A stretch of 64,000 nt of DNA from Raoultibacter phocaeensis (GTDB taxonomy: Bacteria > Actinomycetota > Coriobacteriia > Coriobacteriales > Eggerthellaceae), in NCBI RefSeq assembly GCF_901411515.1, contig NZ_CABDUX010000001.1, forward strand, positions 372,001 to 436,000, written 5' to 3'. Positions 46,301 through 54,069 of this stretch are shown here, piece after piece. Numbering within the stretch: the stretch's first letter is position 1; every line of letters starts with the position of its first letter. Under the pieces are notes generated by a model, which did not search any database, was not told where the DNA came from, and worked only from the letters and a program-made list of their open reading frames with translations. The translations under genes and the position numbers were made by a program.

Positions 46301-47202
46301 AAAGCGTCGTCGAGCAGGCCGACCTCAACGTATGGCTCTACGATATCGAAACGAACTCGCTCATGTTCAAAAACATCTCGAGCGAAAGCTTGGCAGCGCG
46401 GTTCCTCGCGTCGAACGGTTTGCTCGAGCACAACGAGACCGCTGCGATCGACCTCGACGAAGCGCTTGCCACAAGCACGTTTTCCTCTGACAGCCGAGAA
46501 AAGCTCGCGGCGATGTTCTCGGGACTGAGCCGCGGTATCGATTCCGAATGCGAGATACTCGTCGATTTCAAGAGCGGAGATCAACGCTGGGTAAAGATCT
46601 CGTGCGAAGTGGTGTACGGAAGCGACGGCTCTCCTGCAAAAGCCATCGGCTATCTGGAGGACATCGACGAAACCAAAAGGCGGGTGCTCGATCTGAAAAC
46701 GCGAGCCGACCGCGATTCGCTGACGGGGCTCCTGAACCGCTCGGCAGGGTCGCGGGCCATCAAACGGGCGCTCGCGGCAGCGAAGGAGGAAAGCGGTTCA
46801 GGGGCGTTCATAATCCTCGACCTCGACGACTTCAAACACATAAACGATCAATTCGGCCACATCGTCGGCGACAAGGCCCTTTCAGAAATCGCACAGAGCA
46901 TAAAGAAGTTCTTCAGAAAAGACGACGTTGTATCCCGTTGGGGCGGCGATGAGTTCATCGCGTATTGCTCGGGGCTTGAAAAAGCAGGTGCCGAACGCAA
47001 GGCGAACGATATCTGCACGACCGCGTTCTCCATCGACACACCCGATGGGGAGCAAGTGAATCTGTCGGTTTCGGCTGGCATCGCCCTGGTTCCGGATGAA
47101 GGAGGCGAGATAAACGAACTGTACCGCTGCGCAGATGCCGCCCTCTACAAAGCGAAGGCAAACGGAAAATCTCAGTTCGCCATAAGCGAATCGCAGATCT
47201 GA
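43348..47202 (+). CDS. multidomain PAS/GGDEF/EAL/PAS/GGDEF cyclic-di-GMP protein
   Basis: A 1284-residue signalling protein with, in order: an N-terminal PAS-like domain with a CxxCP pair (about 45-52), a second PAS-like domain, a GGDEF domain with the altered motif GGDDF (about 330), and an EAL domain with the intact EALVR motif (about 450), NISRGD, DDFGSGYSSL (about 570) and EGAET. Two or three PAS domains follow (about 700-1110), then a second GGDEF domain with intact GGDEF (about 1199) and the inhibitory-site RxxD (RKDD) five residues before it. No membrane segment is seen, so it is cytoplasmic. It probably both makes and degrades cyclic di-GMP. ATG 43348 follows GAGGGG at very short spacing, so the start is not certain. 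Confidence 0.87.
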   Translation: MADSKHTGRHSYVIDHSYRIVSMNERARKLFPRGREGDICFEAFRNRHNPCTDCPWHPESGEELNQEVIYSQRLDRWYEILSLEIEWPGHGPCVLFSSQEIDEGSKNLFFALTKEAAYDELFEIDLARNNYQVLYSEQGLFAAPPSTGPIDNMLDDILESLVHPDDRARFVEFWDITTILTRITQAGGTLQDRFRRKTASGLWGWTTQTVIPVKRGAGNEPVLMCFISQVNDDWIGDAALPREDALVKQLEGLDPLTATYNSGTFMRKATELAAVDPSKPYEFLYIDIENFKVFNEWFGRDAGDRLLKAIAEHLKQLAASHGGITGYLGGDDFVALLPYGTAESVDLENALKTISSPADRGIGFQPAIGACFAQGGAIPMRTICDHAMTAALSIKGNYAKRCVWYEQGMTQRLEEDPKILIEVQRALENREFVLYWQPQCNTRTGKIVGVEALVRWNHPERGLVGPADFIPILERNGFIASLDLYVWEEACRLIKGWIDRGETPIPACVNISRGDLYSIDIVESITELVDSYGLDRSVLHLEITESAYAEDEKMIEAVSAFKERGFSVFIDDFGSGYSSLNILREIKADVVKIDMKFLDLSQDELNRGESILESIVTMTHLMELSVVAEGAETKEQVDFLKDIGCTYAQGYYFYRPLPTDELERLLANKDLVDYRGINFQPVEIIEIHDIFKNDLASRSIIDNVVGAMAVYALSDDGFELLQVNKQYYRVTQCDPSDMAKMRAGILDYVHPDDRRQLLELFKQAERHAVSGALGTFRRLTAAGDTIWIRIKTFHLRNEGNRKLFYATLLDVTRDKLQEEALRASQKALEEVMGIHVSDQAIGDITAENQQIAAQVFSQTAPSGLIGGYCEEDFPIFFANNEMVRMLGCDSYADLVDAIGGKVINTIHPDDRESVASDIGPEYYEGLEYNTQYRLVRKDKSWTWVADRGRVVRTESGRLAIASVCIDISETVRMQTELELEDRLLKSVVEQADLNVWLYDIETNSLMFKNISSESLAARFLASNGLLEHNETAAIDLDEALATSTFSSDSREKLAAMFSGLSRGIDSECEILVDFKSGDQRWVKISCEVVYGSDGSPAKAIGYLEDIDETKRRVLDLKTRADRDSLTGLLNRSAGSRAIKRALAAAKEESGSGAFIILDLDDFKHINDQFGHIVGDKALSEIAQSIKKFFRKDDVVSRWGGDEFIAYCSGLEKAGAERKANDICTTAFSIDTPDGEQVNLSVSAGIALVPDEGGEINELYRCADAALYKAKANGKSQFAISESQI

Positions 47203-47222
47203 GCCAATCGCCGAAGAAGTGC

Positions 47223-48095
47223 TTACGCAAGCCCTATGGTCATGTGCACCATATAGAACGCGAACCGCATGACGAATATGCCCGCAAGAACAAGCGCGCA
47301 GGAAGCTATGACCGTGCCGAGGCTCGGAAGCTTCCCCTTCGAGAGGGCCGCAAAGTCGAGCGCAATGCCCAAAGCGCAACATACGAAGAACACTGCGACG
47401 AGAAGCCCATAGGCAGGCACGAGGTCGGCGGCGGTTCCGAAGGCGTTCACCATCCCGGGGTATTCGGCCCCCTGCAAGGCAAACCCCGCAGTGTTGGCAA
47501 CGAGCGCAACGGCTGCGCACAGGCACATCGCGCGCCCGAACGAACCCGCAACGAAATCGGCTTTCGCCCCGCGCAGAGCGGCAACGGCCAAAAGCGGGCC
47601 TCCCACCAGCGCATTGAGCCACAGGTTGAGGGGCACGAAGGCCGTATTCCAGGAAACGATGGTTTCGGCATCGTAGGCGAATGCGACCGCCGTGATGAAT
47701 GCCGCCCCCGCTACGATGATCGCTACCGACCATGCGCGCTGCAAACCGATACGGGGTTTTTGCGAAAACGAATAGAGCCAATACACCCCTGCCAACATGA
47801 GAAACACCACGGCGCAGAACACTTCGGTCGAAAGAGGCGAGCGCCCCACGCCCATGAACACGTACAGCGCATTCGCGGGGTTTCCGAGATGGGTTGCCGA
47901 CGCGACGAGGCCGATCATCGACACCATGAGCGGTATGCAGAGGAACTGATCGATGCGCCTGCGAAGCGCACCGTCGATCTTACCGCGCGCAAGAGCGGCG
48001 CTCATGATCATGAACGCGAACACGCCCGACGGTGCGAGCGTCGTGAACAGGACAAGCGTTATCTCGCCCAACGCTGTTTCGAATCCCGATCCCAT
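47223..48095 (-). CDS. dmsC: DMSO reductase anchor subunit (DmsC family)
   Basis: A 290-residue protein with eight predicted membrane helices, matching DmsC. The N-terminal ETALGEITLVLFTTLAPSG, the HLGNPANA motif (about 69-76), where the family has a conserved His and Pro, and GRSPLSTEVFC support this. It would carry menaquinol electrons to a DmsA/DmsB pair. It follows the TorD-type chaperone gene by 3 bases, but neither dmsA nor dmsB lies in this cluster. Confidence 0.88.
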   Translation of the reverse strand: MGSGFETALGEITLVLFTTLAPSGVFAFMIMSAALARGKIDGALRRRIDQFLCIPLMVSMIGLVASATHLGNPANALYVFMGVGRSPLSTEVFCAVVFLMLAGVYWLYSFSQKPRIGLQRAWSVAIIVAGAAFITAVAFAYDAETIVSWNTAFVPLNLWLNALVGGPLLAVAALRGAKADFVAGSFGRAMCLCAAVALVANTAGFALQGAEYPGMVNAFGTAADLVPAYGLLVAVFFVCCALGIALDFAALSKGKLPSLGTVIASCALVLAGIFVMRFAFYMVHMTIGLA

Positions 48096-48098
48096 CGG

Positions 48099-48749
48099 CT
48101 AGCGGTAGTACCTCGGATACGTAACCTCAAGCGCCAACTCGCGCTGCATGCCCTCGAGGCTTTCTTTCGCAAGCAGCGCAAGCCCCTGGTAAAACGGCTG
48201 TTCAGCCGCTTGCGCTAACTCATCGAGAAAATGGGATGACCAGGTGAGCACATGGTCGCACAGGTATTCTTCGACCAATTCGGGCTTGGTTTCGGCCAGC
48301 CAGCCTAGCAAAACGAGCATAAGACCGATATGGTCCTCGGGCGTTTTCTCGTCGGTCGTGCGTTCGATGCCGTTGTCGCGCATCCAGCGGCGAAGCTTGA
48401 GCGTGCTCTCGCCGAATACGACGCATTCGCGGTCGGTATACACCGAACCCCACGGGGGAGCGGGCTTTTTAGCGGGCCCGATGAACAGCCGAAGGTACTC
48501 CCACACAAGCCCGTCATCGTCGATGCCGCCCTCAAGGCCTCGAACCATCAACGCGAGCAGCTCTTCGGCACGCTCGTCGGCAACGAAAGGCCATTCTTTT
48601 CCTGCTTCAGTCGGCTCGAGCACGGCTACCGCCTCGAACGCAACCTGCGCGTCGCCCTTGACAGGATCCTGCAGGAAAAAGGGGCCGAGCGTCTCGCCGA
48701 CGAACGCCACCTCGCCGCGAAATTCGACGTCGTTCAGTTTCGTATGCAT
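48099..48749 (-). CDS. TorD/DmsD family molybdoenzyme chaperone
   Basis: A 216-residue all-helical chaperone of the TorD/DmsD family, which binds Tat signal peptides of molybdoenzymes until cofactor insertion is complete. It has YLRLFIGPAKKPAPPWGSVYTDRE (about 91-115), including the family motif with a P-x-x-S-x-Y segment, and the DHIGLMLVLLGWL helix. ATG 48749 has AGGAG four bases upstream. It is cotranscribed with dmsC; the client is not in the same cluster. Confidence 0.87.
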   Translation of the reverse strand: MHTKLNDVEFRGEVAFVGETLGPFFLQDPVKGDAQVAFEAVAVLEPTEAGKEWPFVADERAEELLALMVRGLEGGIDDDGLVWEYLRLFIGPAKKPAPPWGSVYTDRECVVFGESTLKLRRWMRDNGIERTTDEKTPEDHIGLMLVLLGWLAETKPELVEEYLCDHVLTWSSHFLDELAQAAEQPFYQGLALLAKESLEGMQRELALEVTYPRYYR

Positions 48750-48873
48750 TGGTCTCCTTCTCGATAGCACGTTGGATCGCCACCATTGTATCCCACTCAG
48801 TAGGCACCGTGCTTACAGACCAGCATACCCAAATACCATGCTCGGCTATCACATGATTCGTGCGATTTTGAGG

Positions 48874-49425
48874 CTATCTGCCGCGAAACCCCCTGCGTGC
48901 ACCGCATGAGCTGCGCGCGGACGTTTTGGCCTCGATGCGAGCGGACAGATATGCCGGTACCTGCTCGGGCTTTATTTCGAGAACCATCGCAAACTCGTCG
49001 TTGATCATCTTCTCGGCGGTCTTGAGAAACCGGTCGTCGCACGCATGAAGCTTCTTGCCGCGTTCAAGCTGCTGTTCGCGATGAAGATACAGGGTCTTAA
49101 CCAAACGCATGAGCTCTGCGCAATCGCCGCGTGCGATCACCTCGCGGTACGCGATCTTGCGCTCGGACTCGTCTTCGATCCACATGAGCGGCTTATCGGA
49201 TATGTCCTCGATAAGCCCGATGAGCTCTTCGGGCGAAAGGATGGTCCGCATCCTGCCTATCAGCCGCTCATTATCGAGGGGAACGAATACGGTCGATTTC
49301 TTCTGGTACACCGGCTCGAGCACGTAGTACTCCCCCGATACACCGCCGACATCCTTATGCGTGATCGCCTGTATCGTGCAAACGCCGTCGCTGCCGTACA
49401 AAACCGTGCTTCCCACTTCGAACAT
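48874..49425 (-). CDS. CarD family transcriptional regulator
   Basis: A 183-residue protein with an N-terminal CarD/CdnL RNA polymerase-interacting domain (MFEVGSTVLYGSDGVCTIQA, then YYVLEPVYQKKSTVFVPLDN) and an all-helical C-terminal DNA-binding half. CarD binds the RNA polymerase beta subunit and stabilises open promoter complexes. The last 20 residues are a basic tail. ATG 49425 is chosen because the family starts at this Met and GGAG lies eight bases upstream; an earlier ATG at 49482 with GGAGTACA is possible. Confidence 0.88.
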   Translation of the reverse strand: MFEVGSTVLYGSDGVCTIQAITHKDVGGVSGEYYVLEPVYQKKSTVFVPLDNERLIGRMRTILSPEELIGLIEDISDKPLMWIEDESERKIAYREVIARGDCAELMRLVKTLYLHREQQLERGKKLHACDDRFLKTAEKMINDEFAMVLEIKPEQVPAYLSARIEAKTSARSSCGARRGFRGR

Positions 49426-49838
49426 GTGCCTCACTCCGCTTTCGTGCCGTTCTCCCATTTCGCGCGCATAGTTTATATTCATTGTACTCCGTTTGGATTT
49501 TCCGTGTAACAAAATCTCCAAATGGCAGAAACGAATGCCTCAGAAGCACGAAAGCTTGTCACATAAAACGTGCGAACTTTTTAAAGATGCTGATCAAGAG
49601 CTTGGTGCCCGTTTACCGTTTTACCGACGATCCCCGTTTGCGCACGATACTCGCGCTATACTGATCGCATACCGAAACACCGCAAAACGAGGGGAACGGC
49701 CATTTCGACACCGCACCACATCGCTTCGATCGTACGTGTGCCGATGCGCGTGCTCAGAGCGCCTTGCCGTGGTGGGCGCTTCGTTGCGAACGCGCTTTCG
49801 GCATGCCTGAAAGCGGCGGGGTGCTCGGAGACGCGCGC

Positions 49839-51470
49839 ATGAACCTCGCGAGCCTCGTTTCGATCCTCAAGCCGAACGTGACCTCGCTCGGCTACGCGCT
49901 CTTCCTCGCCATCAACGCAGCGGGGGTATGGGGCGGCGTGTTTCCCTTTTTGCCGATGGAATTCCAAACGCCTGCGATCGTGTTCAACTTCTTCCTCGCC
50001 CAATCGCTCGTGTTCTCGCTCAGCTACTTCGCAAGCGCGCTTGGCGTGTACTTCTTCCCCGGTCCGACGCGGAGGTTTCTGGTAGCCGCTGCAAGCGTGC
50101 CGTACTTTTTGGGATGGTGCTCTTTGGTGGGCGCAATCTATATCGACGAAGCCGCCGTAGCGCTTGTCGTTGCAGGCGGCGCCTTGCTCGGCCTCGGATC
50201 GGCGGGCTTCTATATGCTCTGGCAGCGCCTGTTCGCAAGCCAGGAAGCGGATGTGGGCAACCGCGACCTCATCCTCGGCACCGCCTACGCTTCGATTCTC
50301 TATTTTTCGCTGTACCTCATTCCTCAAGCGGTAACCACGTACCTGATTCCGCTTGTGTTCCTGCCCCTGTTTGGTCTGTGCATCGTGCTGAAAAGCAGGA
50401 CGATCGATCTCAACCAGCCTATGTTCGAGGATGTGCCGCGCGCCCATCCTCACGTGTATCGGCAAATACTTAACGACTACTGGCGCAGCGCGCTCGCCAT
50501 CGGGACGCTCGGCTTCTGCTGCGGCATCATGCGCTCGGTCGCCATCGGCGATCCTGAAATCGGTTCGCTCGTGAACGTGCTTTCGATGGGAGCATCGCTC
50601 GTGGCGGCCGTCGTGCTTTTGCTCGTGTGGCAAGTTAAGAACATCAGGCTGAACGTGACGGCTGCCTACCGCATCTTCTTTCCGTTCCTCATCTCAGCGT
50701 TTCTGCTTCTTCCCATCTTCGGCGAGGGATTCACGGGCGCGTTTGCGAGCGCGCTGTACGCGGTGTACTGCTGCGCCATCATGCTCATGATGATTCAATG
50801 CGCTCAGGCATCACGCGATCGCGGCATCAATCCGGTATTCATCTACGGATTCTTCGGCGGCATCGTGTACATGCTCCACGACATAGGGTTCATGAGCGGC
50901 ACCTTCGCCGAATACGTTACCATGATGAGCATTCCCCCGCTCGTAGCCGTCGCGCTGGCGGCGCTGTATCTGCTCGGACTCATGCACTTCATCGGACACG
51001 GCGGTTTCCGTCAGGCGCTGCGGCCCAGCCAAGCAGGCGCCGACAGCATCGAGCTCGTGGCGCTCATGCCGCTTGCCCCCAAGAAACCCCACGCCGAGCA
51101 GACCCGCGACGGGACGCCGAACTTCGAAGCCGGCCAAACGACGCCTGCGACCGAGGCCCGTCTTTCCAAGAAGGGTTCGAAAGCTCGAATGGCTACCCGG
51201 CCCAAGCCCGCTGAGGAGCCGCTGTATCGCGACCGCATCTCCAAGCAGGCGGCAGCGCTGCAGCAGCACTACCGCCTTTCGGCGCGCGAAACCGAAGTCA
51301 TGGAGCTCATCGCACGCGGCAACAGCGTCGCCCGTATCGCCGAAGAGCTCGTGGTCTCGGAAAACACCATCCGCACGCACAGCAAGCGCATTTACGCAAA
51401 GCTCGCGATTCACAAGAAACAGGAGCTTCTCGATCTTATCGAGGCGTTCGATCCGAGCGATTTGAGCTGA
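49839..51470 (+). CDS. LuxR-family regulator with polytopic membrane N-terminus (3)
   Basis: A 543-residue protein with about twelve hydrophobic segments (residues 10-400), a hydrophilic linker of about 75 residues rich in K, P and A, and a C-terminal LuxR helix-turn-helix (LSARETEVMELIARGNSVAR, then VVSENTIRTHSKRIYAKLAIHK). ATG 49839 has GGAG eight bases upstream; the frame continues 5' to 49764 without a ribosome site. The CarD gene is divergent upstream. The signal is not known; the next gene is a DNA repair-like enzyme with its own -10 element. Confidence 0.83.
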   Translation: MNLASLVSILKPNVTSLGYALFLAINAAGVWGGVFPFLPMEFQTPAIVFNFFLAQSLVFSLSYFASALGVYFFPGPTRRFLVAAASVPYFLGWCSLVGAIYIDEAAVALVVAGGALLGLGSAGFYMLWQRLFASQEADVGNRDLILGTAYASILYFSLYLIPQAVTTYLIPLVFLPLFGLCIVLKSRTIDLNQPMFEDVPRAHPHVYRQILNDYWRSALAIGTLGFCCGIMRSVAIGDPEIGSLVNVLSMGASLVAAVVLLLVWQVKNIRLNVTAAYRIFFPFLISAFLLLPIFGEGFTGAFASALYAVYCCAIMLMMIQCAQASRDRGINPVFIYGFFGGIVYMLHDIGFMSGTFAEYVTMMSIPPLVAVALAALYLLGLMHFIGHGGFRQALRPSQAGADSIELVALMPLAPKKPHAEQTRDGTPNFEAGQTTPATEARLSKKGSKARMATRPKPAEEPLYRDRISKQAAALQQHYRLSARETEVMELIARGNSVARIAEELVVSENTIRTHSKRIYAKLAIHKKQELLDLIEAFDPSDLS

Positions 51471-51496
51471 ACTCCCCCGTTCGTCGGCTGCTTCGG

Positions 51497-51502
51497 TATA
51501 AT
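51497..51502 (+). promoter_or_regulatory. consensus -10 element upstream of the Fpg-like gene
   Basis: A perfect TATAAT lies 32 bases upstream of the start of the Fpg-like gene. No -35 match is seen at 17 bases. Confidence 0.4.
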
Positions 51503-51533
51503 GGGCGCGTCAGCTTTTAAGCAAGGAGTTACC

Positions 51534-52358
51534 ATGCTGGAACTTCCCGAGAGCACAACCGTTGCCCGCCAGATCGCCGAAACGTTCGAAGGACGTAAGG
51601 TCGCCTTCGTCGAGGCGGCCCACACCCCGCACGGGTTCGCCTTCTACAGCCACGACGCAGACGCCTATCCGAACCTTCTGGTTGGCAAAACACTCGATAC
51701 CTGCGAAGCGGCAGGTGGCATCGTCGATGTCACCGTAGGCGACGTTCACCTTGCATTCAACGACGGCACGAACGTGCGCTTCGTCGAAGCGGGCGGCGCG
51801 CTTCCCAAGAAGTATCAGTTCTATCTAAGGTTCGACGATGGCGGCGGCATCGTATGCTCGGTGCAGATGTACGGCGGCATGATGCTGTACGAAAACGGCG
51901 TGACCGACAACTTCTATTACAACGTGGCGCGCACATTGCCCTCGCCGCTTACCGACGCATTCGACAAGCCCTACTTCGACGCCCTCGTCGCTAAAGCCGA
52001 TCCGAAGCTGTCGGCGAAAGCCCTCTTAGCCACCGAGCAGCGTATACCGGGCCTCGGCAACGGCGTCTTGCAGGACATCCTCTTCAACGCGGGCGTGCAC
52101 CCGCAAAAGAAACTGCGCGATATGGACCGAAGCAACATCGATGCGCTGTTCGCGAGCGTAAAAACCACACTTGCCGCCATGACCGCCCAAGGCGGACGCG
52201 ATACCGATAAGGATTTCTTCGGCAAACCGGGCGGCTACGCGACGATTCTCTCTGCGAAAACGAAGGAACGCCCGTGCCCGCACTGCGGCGGCCCTATCAC
52301 CCGCAAAGCGTTTCTCGGCGGAAACGTGTACTTCTGTCCCGTATGTCAGCCGCTCTGA
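51534..52358 (+). CDS. Fpg/Nei family DNA glycosylase-like protein lacking Pro2
   Basis: A 274-residue protein of the formamidopyrimidine-DNA glycosylase / endonuclease VIII family, which excises oxidised bases. It has the helix-two-turn-helix EQRIPGLGNGVLQDILFNAG and a C-terminal zinc finger of four cysteines (CPHCGG...YFCPVCQPL). The mature N-terminus reads LELPES after Met, whereas active Fpg and Nei start with PELPE and use Pro2 as the nucleophile. Glu3 is retained. ATG 51534 follows AAGGAG at good spacing, so the missing Pro is not a start error. It may act through another residue or be a binding protein. Confidence 0.83.
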   Translation: MLELPESTTVARQIAETFEGRKVAFVEAAHTPHGFAFYSHDADAYPNLLVGKTLDTCEAAGGIVDVTVGDVHLAFNDGTNVRFVEAGGALPKKYQFYLRFDDGGGIVCSVQMYGGMMLYENGVTDNFYYNVARTLPSPLTDAFDKPYFDALVAKADPKLSAKALLATEQRIPGLGNGVLQDILFNAGVHPQKKLRDMDRSNIDALFASVKTTLAAMTAQGGRDTDKDFFGKPGGYATILSAKTKERPCPHCGGPITRKAFLGGNVYFCPVCQPL

Positions 52359-52389
52359 GCTCGCCGCTGAAAGCCTGGAAGGAAGCAGC

Positions 52390-53067
52390 ATGGAAGGCAC
52401 CCGCACGTTTCGCATCGGCATCATCCGCGTGCTCACGCAAGACCAAGAGGCAACCGAATCTCACGGACGTCTGATCGAGCACTGGTTTGGCCAGTTCGAG
52501 ACAGTCTCGCGTTCTCTGCCTGACCAACCCGAAGGCGTCCACGATCCCCGGACAAAAGCGCTCGCCGTACCGAAAGTCGTTGCCCTTGCACGCGAATTGG
52601 AATCTGCGGGACTCGACGGAATCATCGTGAGCTGCGCCGACGATCCAGGCGTTCCCGAAATCCGCGCAGTCGCGCACATCCCGGTTGTCGGTGCCGGCGA
52701 AGCCACCGCCCAAGCGGCGCTCAGGTTCGGCAACCGCATCGGCGTGCTTGGCATCACCGAAACCGTTCCCGCTTCCTTTAGGCGCATCCTTCAAGACCGC
52801 CTTGTCGCCGACATCGTCCCTGAAGGCGTTTCCTGCACGCTCGATCTACGTACCGATGCCGGGCACTCGGCTACCGTCGATGCAGCCCGCGAGCTTGCAA
52901 AGAAGGACATCGACGCCATCGCGCTCGCCTGCACAGGACTCGCCGATGCGAATATAGCACCGACGCTCGAGCGCGCAACGGGAGTGCCCGTGCTCGACCC
53001 TGTGCTCTGCGCCGCCCATGCGCTTCTATTCGACCTCGTGCGCGGGGCGGATACCCGCCGAGCGTAA
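52390..53067 (+). CDS. Asp/Glu/hydantoin racemase-like protein
   Basis: A 225-residue protein of the aspartate/glutamate racemase superfamily. Two cysteines in the expected acid-base places are seen: C82 in VSCADDPGVPE and C181 in LACTGLAD. The GVLGITETVPASF segment starts the second half. The hydantoin racemase branch fits best; the substrate is not shown. ATG 52390 lies 31 bases after the Fpg-like gene, with AAGGAAG upstream. Confidence 0.8.
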   Translation: MEGTRTFRIGIIRVLTQDQEATESHGRLIEHWFGQFETVSRSLPDQPEGVHDPRTKALAVPKVVALARELESAGLDGIIVSCADDPGVPEIRAVAHIPVVGAGEATAQAALRFGNRIGVLGITETVPASFRRILQDRLVADIVPEGVSCTLDLRTDAGHSATVDAARELAKKDIDAIALACTGLADANIAPTLERATGVPVLDPVLCAAHALLFDLVRGADTRRA

Positions 53068-53194
53068 CCGAACGGTGGCAACATAACGCCCGAGCAACTG
53101 CCGCTTCTCTGCCTCGAAACGGTTTCGCCCGCCGTCCCTGCGTTCGTCGATACTGGGTACAACAACCGACGAACCGCAGAAACGAGGCGGCCCT

Positions 53195-53869
53195 ATGGCA
53201 CAAAACAAGGTACCCGAGAAGACGAAGAAACTCGCGAAGCGCGTCGCCTTCTCTACGCTCGGCATCGTAATCATCTCGCTCGGCATCGCCGTCAACCGCA
53301 TCGGCGGCGTCGGCGTCGACCCCTTCACCGCGATGAACATCGGCATCAGCGACATGCTCGGTATTTCGCTCGGCGTTTACCAGCTCGTTGTGAACCTCAT
53401 CATTCTCATACCCATCTTCATTTTCGGGCGTAAACAGATCGGCATCGGAACCATCATCAACCTCGTAGGCGTTGGGTTCCTTGTCGATTTCTTCACGTGG
53501 GCGCTCACCTCGACGCTCCCACTCGACGGCGGGCTCGTACAGGCGGGCATCTGCCTCGTCATCGGCGTGGCGCTCTTCACGTTCGGAGTATCCACGTACA
53601 TGAACACTGACACGGGCGTCGCCCCCTACGACGCCGTTGCGATCGTCATCTCGAACCGCACGCCCGCACCGTACACGCCCGTGCGTATGGCACAGGATAT
53701 CCTGGTTGCCATCGTCGCGTTCTTCGTAGGCGGCCCCATCGGGGTGTTCACGGTGATCGCTGCGTTCTTCGCCGGCCCCCTCATCACGTTCTGGAACGAT
53801 CACGCCATCGTACCGTTGCTCAAGTTCGCAGGAGCCTATCCCGATACGCGCGCGCGGGCCCACGCCTAG
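53195..53869 (+). CDS. YczE/YitT-like integral membrane protein
   Basis: A 224-residue membrane protein with five predicted helices and a signature of the YczE/YyaS/YitT group (LGIAVNRIGGVGVDPFTAMNIG near 27-48 and a second copy TDTGVAPYDAVAIVIS near 137). The two similar segments suggest an internal duplication. Function unknown; relatives lie next to antibiotic biosynthesis genes. ATG 53195 is used. The palindromic element at 53915 lies 45 bases after the stop. Confidence 0.8.
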   Translation: MAQNKVPEKTKKLAKRVAFSTLGIVIISLGIAVNRIGGVGVDPFTAMNIGISDMLGISLGVYQLVVNLIILIPIFIFGRKQIGIGTIINLVGVGFLVDFFTWALTSTLPLDGGLVQAGICLVIGVALFTFGVSTYMNTDTGVAPYDAVAIVISNRTPAPYTPVRMAQDILVAIVAFFVGGPIGVFTVIAAFFAGPLITFWNDHAIVPLLKFAGAYPDTRARAHA

Positions 53870-53882
53870 GCGAAGGCCCGAG

Positions 53883-53972
53883 GGCACAGGGACACAGGGG
53901 GACACAGGGGACACGGGGACGGTCCTTTTGTGTTGTCCTAGACAACACAAAAGGACCGTCCCCCTGTGTCCC
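53883..53972. repeat. REP/REPIN-like element: perfect 23-bp inverted repeat with tandem GGGACACA units
   Basis: Left arm 53915-53937 (GGGGACGGTCCTTTTGTGTT, ending GTC), a 3-base loop CTA, and right arm 53941-53963 are exact reverse complements. To the left several GGGACACA-type units are tandemly repeated (53887-53914), and the right arm is followed by CCTGTGTCCC, so the symmetry partly continues. It lies between two convergent genes and can act as a bidirectional terminator. The GGGGACGG...TTGTGTTGTC core recalls REP sequences mobilised by REP-associated tyrosine transposases; no such transposase is in this window. Confidence 0.75.
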
Positions 53973-54069
53973 GCAATACGCTTGCTGTTGGGCGAGACGA
54001 TGAGAGCCGCGCCCTGAGCATACGCAGGACACGGCTCTCACCACGTCGGATCATCGAACGTTTCGATTC

